Position numbers and translations under genes: made by a program. Source: Methanothermobacter sp. CaT2 (GTDB lineage Archaea > Methanobacteriota > Methanobacteria > Methanobacteriales > Methanothermobacteraceae). From it: a stretch of DNA of 64,000 nucleotides. This document shows positions 1-8,197 of this stretch, one piece after another. The stretch is taken from positions 1,331,001 through 1,395,000 of the forward strand of contig NZ_AP011952.1 in NCBI RefSeq assembly GCF_000828575.1, written 5' to 3'. Under the pieces are notes generated by a model. That model did not search any database. It saw only the letters and a program-made list of their open reading frames with translations, and had not been told where the DNA came from. How positions within the stretch are numbered: position 1 is the first letter of the stretch; each line of letters starts with the position of its first letter.

Positions 1-308
1 TCAATGAACCTTTCAGGTCCGTAGGCAAACTCCCAGTGAGCTGTCATGCCCTCGAATCCCATCTCATTCAGCAGGGGGATCATTGCAGCGCCCCGACTCT
101 TCACGGCATGGTATGTGCCGTGGATGGTATCCCCGCAGTCAAGAAGTAGAGCGGGCCTCTCTTTGCGTATTTTATCAACGAGTCCAGCTATGTGCTGGTA
201 ACCACCAAGGGTCTCATATACGATTTCACGGCCCTCCCAGAAAAGTTCGGGATGGCTTTTAATGTATCCGTGGGTGTCGTTCACCTGGATTATGCTCAGC
301 TCAGCCAT
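1..308 (-). CDS. 5'-nucleotidase/SoxB-like metallophosphoesterase, N-terminal part
   Basis: Only the first 102 codons are inside the window; the gene continues past base 1. Metal-binding motifs of the calcineurin-like (UshA/SoxB type) phosphoesterases are visible: N-D-T-H-G at residues 10-14, D-C-G-D at 57-60, and A-H-W-E-F at 90-94, which takes the place of the usual G-N-H-E motif and resembles the SoxB variant. No signal peptide is seen, so a cytoplasmic enzyme is likely. The ATG follows a GGGGGGTG ribosome site three bases upstream. Substrate unknown; nucleotides or other phosphate esters are the family norm. Confidence 0.75.
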   Translation of the reverse strand, partial: MAELSIIQVNDTHGYIKSHPELFWEGREIVYETLGGYQHIAGLVDKIRKERPALLLDCGDTIHGTYHAVKSRGAAMIPLLNEMGFEGMTAHWEFAYGPERFI

Positions 309-334
309 AAACACCCCCCTTACAGGTTTTAACC

Positions 335-1126
335 TCAGATATCTATATCCAGCAGCTCTCCTATATTCTCTATTACATAATCAGCGGCTTCTATAAGCCT
401 CTGGGGGACATGCTCCCTCTGCTGGAGTGTAAGAACCCCTATATCGGCCTCCCTAAGTGCAAGGATGTCGTTGATGCCATTACCCACCATAACGACCTTG
501 CTGTACCTCCCCCGGAGTTCACGTATTATCCTTGCCTTCCTCTCGGTGTCTGCAGTGTCAAATACGTTTTCAGTGGGGATTCCCAGGAGCTTTGCAAGTT
601 CCATGAGGGACCCCTTCCTGTCCCCCGATGCAATGTATATGTCGATTTTCCTGTCCATGAGTTCACCGATAACATGGGGGACCTCCGGGAAGAGCTTTCC
701 TCCTGCTGTTATGGTGAAATCCACCCTCCCCCGGTCCATGTTGACGATGAAACCTGAACCGCTGCATATCTGTATGTTGTAGTTCTTCCCTGCAACAGCA
801 TCTATGGTATCCTGTATGTCCCCCACGGTGGCCGGGTCATCCCTTAGGACCTCAAGGATTTCACCGGGATCAACTGCGGTGTTGGCGTAGCTTATATTGA
901 ACCTTATATGGTTCCTCTCTATGAATTCGTAGATTGTCTGGTGGGGCCTGGCATTCACTATACAGGTGGATGGGTCCGTCTGAAGTACCACGAGTGCTCT
1001 ACGGTCCCGGTAATCAACAACATCAAGTGAGTTCATGCTGTCACATATCTTACCGGTTTTAAGATCCTTGAGGGCTCTGTACCTCCTTATGAGTGTCCCT
1101 GAATTATCAAAAACAACGGCCTTCAT
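335..1126 (-). CDS. HAD-superfamily, soluble P-type-ATPase-like phosphatase
   Basis: A 263-residue cytoplasmic HAD protein. Motif I is F-D-N-S-G-T at residues 6-11, so the position after the nucleophile Asp7 that is usually Asp in phosphatases is Ser, as in P-type ATPases (D-K-T-G-T). Motif II is S-G-D-R-K-G-S near 167-173, the motif III Lys is near 197, and motif IV is G-N-G-I-N-D at 215-220, again ATPase-like. No transmembrane segments are present. It resembles the stand-alone P-type-ATPase-like phosphatases known from methanogens (the M. jannaschii MJ0968 type). The start codon lies in one copy of a 62-bp tandem duplication, and a 21-codon ORF from the other copy overlaps it as ATGA. Substrate unknown. 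Confidence 0.8.
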   Translation of the reverse strand: MKAVVFDNSGTLIRRYRALKDLKTGKICDSMNSLDVVDYRDRRALVVLQTDPSTCIVNARPHQTIYEFIERNHIRFNISYANTAVDPGEILEVLRDDPATVGDIQDTIDAVAGKNYNIQICSGSGFIVNMDRGRVDFTITAGGKLFPEVPHVIGELMDRKIDIYIASGDRKGSLMELAKLLGIPTENVFDTADTERKARIIRELRGRYSKVVMVGNGINDILALREADIGVLTLQQREHVPQRLIEAADYVIENIGELLDIDI

Positions 1127-1232
1127 CGGACCAATATATGTTTTTTTATGGTATTAAGATTTTGAAAGGTAAAAACAACGGCCTTCATCGGACCAATATA
1201 TGGTTTTTTATGGTATTAAGATTTTGAGAGGA
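1109..1232. repeat. 62-bp tandem duplication covering the start of the HAD gene
   Basis: Bases 1109-1170 and 1171-1232 are direct tandem copies with about three differences. Each copy carries the first codons of the HAD gene (M-K-A-V-V-F on the minus strand) plus about 45 bp of upstream AT-rich DNA. Because 62 is not a multiple of three, the outer copy (ATG at 1188) gives a 21-codon ORF whose TGA overlaps the true ATG at 1126. Confidence 0.95.
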
Positions 1233-1267
1233 TAGAGTGGCACCTGTAAGCGAGACCCATAAACATC

Positions 1268-1894
1268 CTAGGAATACCCTGAAATGGTCTTCAGGCTTTC
1301 AATTAAGAAGTAGACTCCAAAAAGAATCAGGAATAGACTTAAAACCATCATAACAATTTTGTAAGGTCTTCCATCCATTCTGAAGGATTTTCTTGATGAG
1401 AGGAATGATACGAGACTGTACCATGTGAGGTCAGATGACCAGTGACCTGCGAGGAATGCCAGGAGTCCAAGGACGCCTGCAAGCTCCAGTCCCCTGTACA
1501 TCAGGGCAGCGCCCACCGCACCCCACCACAGGAAGAAGTATGGGTTCGCAAAGCTTATGATGGCCCCCCGAAGGATTGACCCCCCCTCAGGGATATTTTC
1601 AGTGTCTTCAGAATCCCTGAAACCAAGGATTCCCATCCATATGAGGACTGCTCCACCTGCAGTCCCGAGGATGGCTGGAGCAGGGCCTGATCTGAGGATA
1701 TAACCCAGGCCCATCAGTATCAGAGTAACAAGGAGAGCCTCTCCGAGGACATGGCCGGCCACAAGGAGGGGTCCGGCCCTGAATCCCCTCCTGATGGAAT
1801 CTGAAACAGTCACGGTAAGGAGGGGTCCGGGGGCCATGGCCCCGGATAGTCCAATCAGAAATGATGTCAGGGTGAATAGCAGGATACTGATCAT
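1268..1894 (-). CDS. LysE/RhtB-family amino acid exporter
   Basis: A 208-residue membrane protein with about six hydrophobic segments. The N-terminus has the family hallmark G-A-M-A-P-G-P near residues 18-24 at the end of the first helix, and a F-A-N-P-Y-F-F-L-W-W stretch in the middle matches the conserved N-P helix of LysE proteins. The family exports amino acids or related small molecules across the cytoplasmic membrane. The gene sits 12 bases downstream of a 54-codon ORF on the same strand and is probably cotranscribed with it. The substrate cannot be told from sequence. Confidence 0.85.
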   Translation of the reverse strand: MISILLFTLTSFLIGLSGAMAPGPLLTVTVSDSIRRGFRAGPLLVAGHVLGEALLVTLILMGLGYILRSGPAPAILGTAGGAVLIWMGILGFRDSEDTENIPEGGSILRGAIISFANPYFFLWWGAVGAALMYRGLELAGVLGLLAFLAGHWSSDLTWYSLVSFLSSRKSFRMDGRPYKIVMMVLSLFLILFGVYFLIESLKTISGYS

Positions 1895-1906
1895 GATTCC
1901 ACGGCT

Positions 1907-2071
1907 TCAGTTGTATCTGTTCAGTATCCTCATTATCTCTGAGAGGTGGTGGTCTATCTCTTCGATTTCATCCCTTTTAAGGGACCTTGTCCGGCTAACT
2001 ATCCTCATCCTCTCGAAGACATGGTCCATCCTTGTGAGGAGTTCATTCATATACGTCCTGGTGGGGTACAT
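1907..2071 (-). CDS. small charged helical protein of unknown function (54 aa)
   Basis: A 54-codon ORF starting M-Y-P-T-R-T and ending N-R-Y-N. It is rich in Arg, Glu and Met with a heptad-like spacing that suggests one amphipathic helix or a coiled coil. A GGAG ribosome site lies eight bases before the ATG and a TATA-like CCTTATACTATG about 40 bases upstream. The LysE-type exporter starts 12 bases after its stop, which suggests a two-gene transcript. I do not recognise the family; a small regulator or partner of the exporter is only a guess from position. Confidence 0.55.
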   Translation of the reverse strand: MYPTRTYMNELLTRMDHVFERMRIVSRTRSLKRDEIEEIDHHLSEIMRILNRYN

Positions 2072-2161
2072 GCTATCAGCTCCATATCAATTATCTATCA
2101 CTCATAGTATAAGGATCCTTCCAGTCATCTGTGATGATTATCGGCGGTGGGGTGCCTCCAG

Positions 2162-3154
2162 TCATCCCTGAAGATCCACCTCCAGACCCACTTCATCGGC
2201 AACGGCCCTCTCATAGACCATCCATGCTGTGGTTATATCCTGAATGGAGAGGCCAGTCGAATCAAATACGGTCACATCAGCGGGTGAAGTTCTACCCTCA
2301 ATCTTGCCTGTCATAACATCCCTCAGGCTTCCCTGGAGGTCATCCACCCCGAGGATCCCCTCGGTGATGGGCACGTTTATTTCTCCGCTGTGGGTTGCTT
2401 GCTCCAGGCTGTCATAGAATACACGGGCATTTTTTAGTATCAGAGGGTCCAGTTCCTGCTTCCCTGGGGCGTCTGCACCCATGGCACATATGTGCGTACC
2501 CGGCGACACCCAGTCTGCCATGACCACAGGACTCCTTGATGGAGTGACGGTTACAACGATGTCCATACCCTCAACAGCCTCCCTTGGCTCTGTAGCGGCC
2601 ATCACGGGGACTTCATATTCCCTTGAAGCCCTTAATGCAAATTTTTCACGCGTTGACGGTGTCCTGCAGTAGACGCTGACCTCCTCAAGATCCGCCACCC
2701 TGCTGATTGCCATGAGCTGGGTCCAGGCCTGCCTTCCGGCGCCGATTATCCCGAGCATTGACGCGTCCCTGGATGCAAGGTACTTCACCGATACACCGCC
2801 AGCGGCACCCGTTCTCATATCGGTTATATGGGTTCCATCCATGAGTGCAATGGGAAACCCTGTTTCAGGGTCCACAAGCTCTATGACAGCCATTACCGTT
2901 GGCAGGGAATGTCTATCCGGGTTTGAGGGGTGCACATTGACGCACTTAACACCGGCCATCTCAAGCTCCTCGAGGTAGGATGGCATGACACGGAGGTCTC
3001 CATTGTATCTCCTGAAGAACAGGTACATCTTAGGGGGCATCTGAACCCTCCCAAGGGCCTCCTGGACAAAGGCACCCTCAACCGCCTTCAGGCAGTCGTC
3101 CATGTTAAGAAGGCCTTCAACATCACTCCTGGTTAGCACAACTGTTTTTTCCAT
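2162..3154 (-). CDS. ala: alanine dehydrogenase / ornithine cyclodeaminase family (mu-crystallin fold)
   Basis: A 330-residue NAD(P)-dependent enzyme of the OCD/mu-crystallin family; the archaeal branch contains alanine dehydrogenases. Visible features: substrate-side motif M-P-P-K-M-Y near residue 40, D-M-R-T-G-A-A-G-G near 115-123, Rossmann motif G-I-I-G-A-G-R-Q-A near 135-143, and C-terminal D-S-T-G-L-S-I-Q-D. The start at 3154 (M-E-K-T-V) is preferred over 3181 because GGTGG lies just upstream of it. It may convert pyruvate and ammonia to alanine or the reverse; ornithine cyclodeaminase activity cannot be excluded. Confidence 0.8.
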   Translation of the reverse strand: MEKTVVLTRSDVEGLLNMDDCLKAVEGAFVQEALGRVQMPPKMYLFFRRYNGDLRVMPSYLEELEMAGVKCVNVHPSNPDRHSLPTVMAVIELVDPETGFPIALMDGTHITDMRTGAAGGVSVKYLASRDASMLGIIGAGRQAWTQLMAISRVADLEEVSVYCRTPSTREKFALRASREYEVPVMAATEPREAVEGMDIVVTVTPSRSPVVMADWVSPGTHICAMGADAPGKQELDPLILKNARVFYDSLEQATHSGEINVPITEGILGVDDLQGSLRDVMTGKIEGRTSPADVTVFDSTGLSIQDITTAWMVYERAVADEVGLEVDLQG

Positions 3155-3384
3155 GCATCCACCGTCCCCATTTAATAACAATCAGGGTCAATCTACCAAT
3201 CTTTAAATATTGAACATCTCACATTTATTAGTGTTGGAAATGAAATTAAAACCACGGATGAGTACTGTCATGGCTGTCCCGGCGGTCCATGGACCGGAAA
3301 CTCCACCCTCAGGGCAGTCATGGCAGCTATTAAGGTTGATCAGACTTATATCTCACTTCAACTTGAAATATAAGGGTGTTAAAG

Positions 3385-4740
3385 ATGGAAACTGTTGATA
3401 AGGTTGATATGATTAAGAATCATGGCCTGACCGCATCAGAAAATCTTGAAAAATTCCTTAAGAGGATTGAGGCAAAAAACGATGACATCAACGCCTTCCT
3501 GGAGGTTAGGGGTGAAGAGGCGATTAAGAGGGCTGAGGAGATAGACGCCAGGATAGCCTCCGGCAAGGAGACAGGGAAACTGGCGGGCCTGGTGATAGGA
3601 GTTAAAAGCAACATCAACGTGGAGGACTTCAACATATCAGCAGCTTCAAAGACCCTCGAAAATTACACTGGAAGCTACGACGCAACTGTTATAAGGCGCA
3701 TAAAGGAAGAAGACGGTATAATAATCGGCATGACCAACATGGATGAATTCGCTGCCGGGAGTTCAACCGAGACATCATTCTTCGGTCCAACAGACAATCC
3801 AGCAGCCCCTGGGAGGATCCCGGGAGGTTCAAGTGGTGGGAGTGCTGCTGCAGTGGCTGCTGGCATGTGTGACCTGGCACTGGGATCAGATACAGGGGGT
3901 TCAATAAGGAATCCAGCATCGCACTGCGGTGTAATGGGCTTCAAACCAACCTACGGGGCAGTATCCAGACAGGGCCTCCTGGACCTCGCCATGAGCTTTG
4001 ACCAGATAGGACCTCTGGCAGCAGATGTATCCGGGATCTCACTTGCACTGGATGTCATCTCAGGTTATGACCCGGCAGACCCCACAACCCTGGACAGTTC
4101 ACCGGACCTTGAGGTGGAGAGGGAACTGAAGGGCCTCAGGGTCGGTGTTGTGAGGGAGTTCCTTGAGGTCACAGATGAGGCAATAGACGAGGTTATTCAG
4201 GGGAAACTCGGAGCCATGGAGGATGAGGGCGCCGAGATAGTTGAACTGGAATTTGGATACATAGACCTCTGTCTCCCCACCTACTACCTCATAAACTACG
4301 TTGAATTCTTTTCAGCCACCAGGAAGTATGACGGCAGAAAGTACGGCCACAGGATAGAGGATGTCTGCGGTCCGGAGGTCCTCCGGAGGATACATATGGG
4401 TTCCTACATCAGCCAGAAGGAACTATCTGGAAAATACTACAAGAGGGCCCTCCAGGCAAGATCCCTCATAAGGAGGGAGATAACAGGGCTTCTCAGCAAT
4501 GTTGACATGATAGCGGGGCCAACGGTTCCAAAGCTACCCCACACACTGGGTGAGGAGCTTGAACCAATGGAGATGTACGCCTACGATGTCCTCACGGTCA
4601 TAGCTAACCTGGCAGGTATACCCGCTGCAAGCATACCGGCAGGGGATGTGGGCGGAGTCCCTGTTGGCCTGCAGCTCCAGGCAAAGCCAGGAGACGATGG
4701 CATGATCTTATCAGCCATGAGGGAGATTGCGTCACTGTAA
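3385..4740 (+). CDS. gatA: Asp/Glu-tRNA amidotransferase subunit A
   Basis: Amidase-signature protein of about 451 residues. The Ser-cisSer-Lys triad region is clear: Lys in V-I-G-V-K-S-N near residue 74, G-G-S-S-G-G-S-A-A near 145-153 and S-D-T-G-G-S-I-R near 165-172. GatA frees ammonia from glutamine and passes it to GatB, which amidates mischarged Asp-tRNA(Asn) (in archaea Gln-tRNA is mainly made by GatDE). Cytoplasmic. GTG 3376 is possible, but ATG 3385 is better spaced from the GGGTG at 3374. gatB and gatC are not in this window. The stop is 14 bases before the next gene. Confidence 0.92.
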   Translation: METVDKVDMIKNHGLTASENLEKFLKRIEAKNDDINAFLEVRGEEAIKRAEEIDARIASGKETGKLAGLVIGVKSNINVEDFNISAASKTLENYTGSYDATVIRRIKEEDGIIIGMTNMDEFAAGSSTETSFFGPTDNPAAPGRIPGGSSGGSAAAVAAGMCDLALGSDTGGSIRNPASHCGVMGFKPTYGAVSRQGLLDLAMSFDQIGPLAADVSGISLALDVISGYDPADPTTLDSSPDLEVERELKGLRVGVVREFLEVTDEAIDEVIQGKLGAMEDEGAEIVELEFGYIDLCLPTYYLINYVEFFSATRKYDGRKYGHRIEDVCGPEVLRRIHMGSYISQKELSGKYYKRALQARSLIRREITGLLSNVDMIAGPTVPKLPHTLGEELEPMEMYAYDVLTVIANLAGIPAASIPAGDVGGVPVGLQLQAKPGDDGMILSAMREIASL

Positions 4741-4753
4741 GAGAGTGTCCCCC

Positions 4754-6217
4754 ATGAGGATTGGACTCGTCTGTATCAGGGGATCGGTCCCTGCCTTTGA
4801 GAACTTCGGATTTCTCCCCACCGATATAGTTGGAAGCAATGGTCTTGTAAACGGTTCAAGGGCCCACAGGGTCCTGGACGGGATCATAATACCGGGGGGA
4901 AGTATCGTTGAGTCAGGAAGCCTTTCACCTGAACTTGCATTTGAGATAAGAAGGATGGCATCGGACGGAAAATTTGTCCTGGGTATATGCTCAGGATTCC
5001 AGGCCCTGGCAGAGAGGACAGATATAGGGAGAAAATCGCCATGCCCTGTTTACAGGGAGGGCCTCGGGCTCCTCAACGTAACATTCCACCCCATGATAAG
5101 CAACGACAGGGTGGAGACCACCATAACCGGCGAGTCCTTCCTGACCTCAGGGATGTCAGGTGAGAGGATAACTGGATTCCACTGCCACACCTACGGTGAG
5201 ATACGGGGTGATGCACCTGAGATAATGAGGTCCCGCATAGTCAGGGCAGACTATCATGAAAGGCCAGGGGAGATCCTATCAGGGGTCTGCAGTGATGATG
5301 GTAACGTGGCAGGGACCATGGTCCATGGATGCCTCGATGAGAACCAGGCCCTTGTCAGTAACATCCTCAAATTCCTTGATGCGGATGAAACTGCAAGGGA
5401 GAGGATACTTGAAGCCAACAGGAAACTGCGGGAAGCTCTGAGATCTGAGCTCGGGATATCAACGGGGATACGTGTTATGGATAGGGGCGGGACGAGGGGC
5501 ACCCCACCAGCCATAATGATAGCATCCACGGGTTCAGACTCCGGCAAAACATTCATATTAACGGGCCTTGCAGGCGCCCTGAGGAGGAGGGGCCTCAGGG
5601 TGGGCGTTATCAAGGTGGGACCCGATGTCAGGGACATAGTCCCGGCCCTCTACCTCATAAAGGAGCCCATGGAGGAGCACTCATCCATAAGGATAGGGCG
5701 CCTGGGCTGGATGGAGCTCAGGGATGTCCTTGAATCTGTGAGGGGAAGGTACGACATAATACTCATCGAGGGCGTTATGAGCATCCTCACAGGGCTCCTG
5801 AACGATATAACACCCTACTCCGGGGCTGAGATTGCCTTGGCAGCAGGTATCCCTGTGATCATGGTGGCAGGTTGCAGCAAGGGGGGTATAGAGTCTGCGG
5901 TGGTTGATCTTGACGCCCACATATCGGTACTTGAGGGACTGGGCCTTGAGGTCTTCTGCGGGATACTCAACAGGGTCTATGATATGGATATATTTGAGAG
6001 GGCATCAGGCGGAAGGTACCTCGCCATCCCGAGGGTAGAGATGAGTGAGAGGGGCGGCACACCCGAGGTTGAGATAAAACTTGAGGACTTCTGCCTGAAG
6101 GCCATGGAGACCGTGGAGGAGCACCTTGATGTTGATACCCTCATCAGCTTCGCAAAAAAACCAGAATTCAGGGGTTACATGGGCCCTGAAGAAATCAAAA
6201 AGGTATTCAGTCCCTGA
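4754..6217 (+). CDS. CobQ/CbiA-like protein with swapped order: N-terminal glutaminase, C-terminal ATPase
   Basis: About 487 residues. The N-terminal half is a class I glutamine amidotransferase of the CobB/CobQ type: I-I-I-P-G-G-S near residue 42, nucleophile region G-I-C-S-G-F-Q-A near 73-80, and F-H-C-H-T-Y-G-E near 140. The C-terminal half begins near 252 with A-S-T-G-S-D-S-G-K-T, the P-loop of the CobB/CobQ/BioD ATPases, followed by V-I-K-V-G-P-D and I-L-I-E-G-V-M. Cobyrinate and cobyrate synthases have these domains in the opposite order. It should use glutamine and ATP to amidate a carboxylate, plausibly on a corrinoid or F430 precursor, but the substrate is not shown. It directly follows gatA. 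Confidence 0.75.
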   Translation: MRIGLVCIRGSVPAFENFGFLPTDIVGSNGLVNGSRAHRVLDGIIIPGGSIVESGSLSPELAFEIRRMASDGKFVLGICSGFQALAERTDIGRKSPCPVYREGLGLLNVTFHPMISNDRVETTITGESFLTSGMSGERITGFHCHTYGEIRGDAPEIMRSRIVRADYHERPGEILSGVCSDDGNVAGTMVHGCLDENQALVSNILKFLDADETARERILEANRKLREALRSELGISTGIRVMDRGGTRGTPPAIMIASTGSDSGKTFILTGLAGALRRRGLRVGVIKVGPDVRDIVPALYLIKEPMEEHSSIRIGRLGWMELRDVLESVRGRYDIILIEGVMSILTGLLNDITPYSGAEIALAAGIPVIMVAGCSKGGIESAVVDLDAHISVLEGLGLEVFCGILNRVYDMDIFERASGGRYLAIPRVEMSERGGTPEVEIKLEDFCLKAMETVEEHLDVDTLISFAKKPEFRGYMGPEEIKKVFSP

Positions 6218-6291
6218 ATCCCCGTCTTTGGGATCCCAGCCATCAGGGCCTGAATCCCCTATTTCCGGGAATTAAACCATCAGGTCAGGTT

Positions 6292-6458
6292 TTAGATTCC
6301 CATATCCTCTTCAGGGATCTCCTCACCCTCAGTTATGGTTATACCCTCCTCGCCACCGATCTCATATGTGAGGAACTGGAGGGGTGTTTTGGTGCTTCTC
6401 ATCTTGACTATGTCCATTATTCGCTCCCTGCGACCGGTGTAGGGGTTTTTCCCTTCTA
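6292..6458 (-). other. out-of-frame C-terminal tail of the KaiC-like ATPase
   Basis: Read one base off from the upstream frame, this minus-strand segment encodes the expected KaiC-like end: [20 protein letters not shown] and an acidic tail [10 protein letters not shown] before TAA at 6294-6292. Family codon use continues through it. It is therefore the displaced tail of the gene above, cut off by a single extra base near 6459, and not a separate gene. Confidence 0.8.
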
Positions 6459-7021
6459 CCAAGTTTTATGGCGCCGTATACCGAGAAGAGAGCAAGTTCA
6501 TTGAACTCCTTGGAGGTTGCACTGTCCAGTATTATGACGGATGTTATACCCCTCTGTTTGAGCTCATATACGAGGAGATCAAACTGGTTCCTGAATTCAT
6601 AGGCTGTGAGTTTGGCTGTGTAGCCACCCAGACTGTCTATGACAACCACCTCGGCCTCAGGGGGTATGTCATGTATTATCTTGGTGAAGTTGCCCTTCAT
6701 GGGGTCCATGTCCATGCTTAGCTCTGCCTCGGTTATCCTTGCCCTTATACCTGTAAGTTCTATGAAGTTGAGGAGCCCCTTCTCCTCCAGCTCCTGGGTG
6801 TTCCAGCCGAAGGAGTTTGCCTGTATGTGGAGGTCATTGGCATCCTCCTCTGCTGTTATGTAGACGGTGTTGTAACCCTCCATGCAGCTGCTTATGGCAA
6901 ACCGCAGCCCGAAGATGGTCTTACCACACCCGGGCTCCCCTGTTATCAGAACGGATCTCCCCATGGGGAAACCGCCTATGGTATCATCAAGTCCATTGAT
7001 CCCTATCTTCAGCCTCTCCAT
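6362..7021 (-). CDS. KaiC/RecA-superfamily ATPase with frameshifted C-terminus
   Basis: A single-domain KaiC-like ATPase. Walker A G-E-P-G-C-G-K-T is near residues 27-34, and the T-A-E-E-D motif and Walker B V-V-V-I-D-S-L-G follow. The start is ATG 7021 (M-E-R-L-K-I-G), six bases after GAGGTG; the upstream GTG 7030 is less likely. After A-I-K-L the reading frame leaves the family pattern. Removing one C at 6459-6460 restores [14 protein letters not shown] and a tail ending at 6292. ribB ends 11 bases upstream, so the two are probably cotranscribed. Archaeal KaiC-like proteins act in signalling or DNA-related roles; the specific role is unknown. Confidence 0.8.
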   Translation of the reverse strand: MERLKIGINGLDDTIGGFPMGRSVLITGEPGCGKTIFGLRFAISSCMEGYNTVYITAEEDANDLHIQANSFGWNTQELEEKGLLNFIELTGIRARITEAELSMDMDPMKGNFTKIIHDIPPEAEVVVIDSLGGYTAKLTAYEFRNQFDLLVYELKQRGITSVIILDSATSKEFNELALFSVYGAIKLGRREKPLHRSQGANNGHSQDEKHQNTPPVPHI

Positions 7022-7032
7022 TATGAACACCT

Positions 7033-7707
7033 CTATGATCTGAACTCCATGTATGATTCAATAAGGTCTGCACCGCTCATGAAAATAAGGTCATGTTCCT
7101 TTGCGTATTTCATGGCGTCCTCTGTTGAAAGCGAGTTACCTGTCCTGTCATCCATCATCTCACAGCAGACAGCAACACCGGTAAGTCCGGCCATCTCCAT
7201 GAGGGCTATGCTCATCTCGGTGTGACCCCCCCTCCTTAGTACATGGCCATCAGCGGCCCGGAGGAGGGTGACATGACCTGGGGACCTGAAGAGGTCGCCG
7301 AAGCTCTCATGTCTATCATCCCTGCAGATCCCTGCAAGTTCCCCTATGGTGAGGGCACGGTCATTGTCGGTTATACCGGTGAAGGTCTTCCTGTGATTCA
7401 CGGTTATGGAGAAGGCGGACTTCTCATCGTAGGGTATGTCATGGGGGGATAGTTTTCCCAGGACCGGGTACCTCCCTGACGCCTCCTCCATTATATCGGT
7501 CATGTAGGGTATTCCAAGCTTCTCTGAGTTTTCCCAGGAGACAGGCACACATATGAGTCCCCCGGCGTCGTTCCTCATGATCCTTATATGCTCCGGTTTT
7601 ATCTTCTCAGCAGCAACGATCATGTCTGTTTCTCTTTCACGGTTATCTGCATCAAATACAAGGACTATTTCTCCCCTTCTAAGTGCTTTAAGGGCTTCCT
7701 GAATCAT
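7033..7707 (-). CDS. ribB: 3,4-dihydroxy-2-butanone 4-phosphate synthase
   Basis: About 224 residues. The motif D-N-R-E-R-E-T-D-M (acidic loop binding Mg and ribulose 5-phosphate) is near residue 22 and R-R-G-G-H-T-E-M-S near 157, both hallmarks of RibB. It turns ribulose 5-phosphate into formate and the four-carbon unit of the riboflavin ring. This is the short archaeal form without a RibA-type GTP cyclohydrolase II domain. The start is taken as ATG 7707, nine bases after GGAG; ATG 7722 is possible. ribK lies 100 bases upstream on the same strand, so flavin synthesis genes are grouped here. Confidence 0.93.
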   Translation of the reverse strand: MIQEALKALRRGEIVLVFDADNRERETDMIVAAEKIKPEHIRIMRNDAGGLICVPVSWENSEKLGIPYMTDIMEEASGRYPVLGKLSPHDIPYDEKSAFSITVNHRKTFTGITDNDRALTIGELAGICRDDRHESFGDLFRSPGHVTLLRAADGHVLRRGGHTEMSIALMEMAGLTGVAVCCEMMDDRTGNSLSTEDAMKYAKEHDLIFMSGADLIESYMEFRS

Positions 7708-7806
7708 AATCACAATCTCCATTGATAATCCTGATGTATCTTTTATCCTGAGATTTAATCGGCGGCTATGCTGAGCTATTATCTATTCATTCCAGCCTGA
7801 TGTCTG

Positions 7807-8193
7807 TTATTCCTGAATTTCACTGGTGTCTATATCCAGGCTAACGGTATCTCCATCCCTTAATTTAAGGGTTTTTCTGAGGTTCACAGGGGCCACAAAT
7901 TCAAGACACCCCGGCCGGTGATGGGTCTTAAGGGGGAAGAGTATGGCCCCCTCAACCACCCCGTTGAGCAGGGCCTTAACGTAGAGGACATCACCAAAGC
8001 CGCCGCCTCCCTGTATCACAGGGGCCCCCTCCCTTATCCTCTCCACAATTTCAGAGTCACCGACCTCTATGTTGAGGGTGCCGGGGAAGGGATCGAAGCC
8101 CAGTTTCTCCCTGAACTGGTCCCGGTATACGCTACGGGTTATGAAGTAGGCCCCCTCACCGAAACCTGATTTCACCTTTCCTCTGATAATCAG
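7807..8193 (-). CDS. ribK: archaeal (CTP-dependent) riboflavin kinase
   Basis: Matches the archaeal riboflavin kinase family that phosphorylates riboflavin to FMN with CTP. Core motifs: S-G-F-G-E-G-A-Y-F near the N-terminus, G-F-D-P-F-P-G-T-L-N, and a C-terminal L-K-L-R-D-G-D-T-V beta strand. The first ATG/GTG/TTG in frame is GTG 8175, which would cut off the first strand of the barrel. Reading upstream gives I-I-R-G-K-V, as expected for the family, and a CTG at 8193 sits exactly at the usual initiator position, five bases after GGTG. In-frame TAA lies further up. The gene starts four bases after the sepS stop. Confidence 0.85.
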   Translation of the reverse strand: MIIRGKVKSGFGEGAYFITRSVYRDQFREKLGFDPFPGTLNIEVGDSEIVERIREGAPVIQGGGGFGDVLYVKALLNGVVEGAILFPLKTHHRPGCLEFVAPVNLRKTLKLRDGDTVSLDIDTSEIQE

Positions 8194-8197
8194 AGGT

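Noticed and set aside
3179-3373. Open frame before gatA containing C-H-G-C-P-G-G-P-W
   Set aside because: The codon use looks coding, but there is no ATG, GTG or TTG in frame and no homologue that I recognise; it may be a remnant of a small gene.
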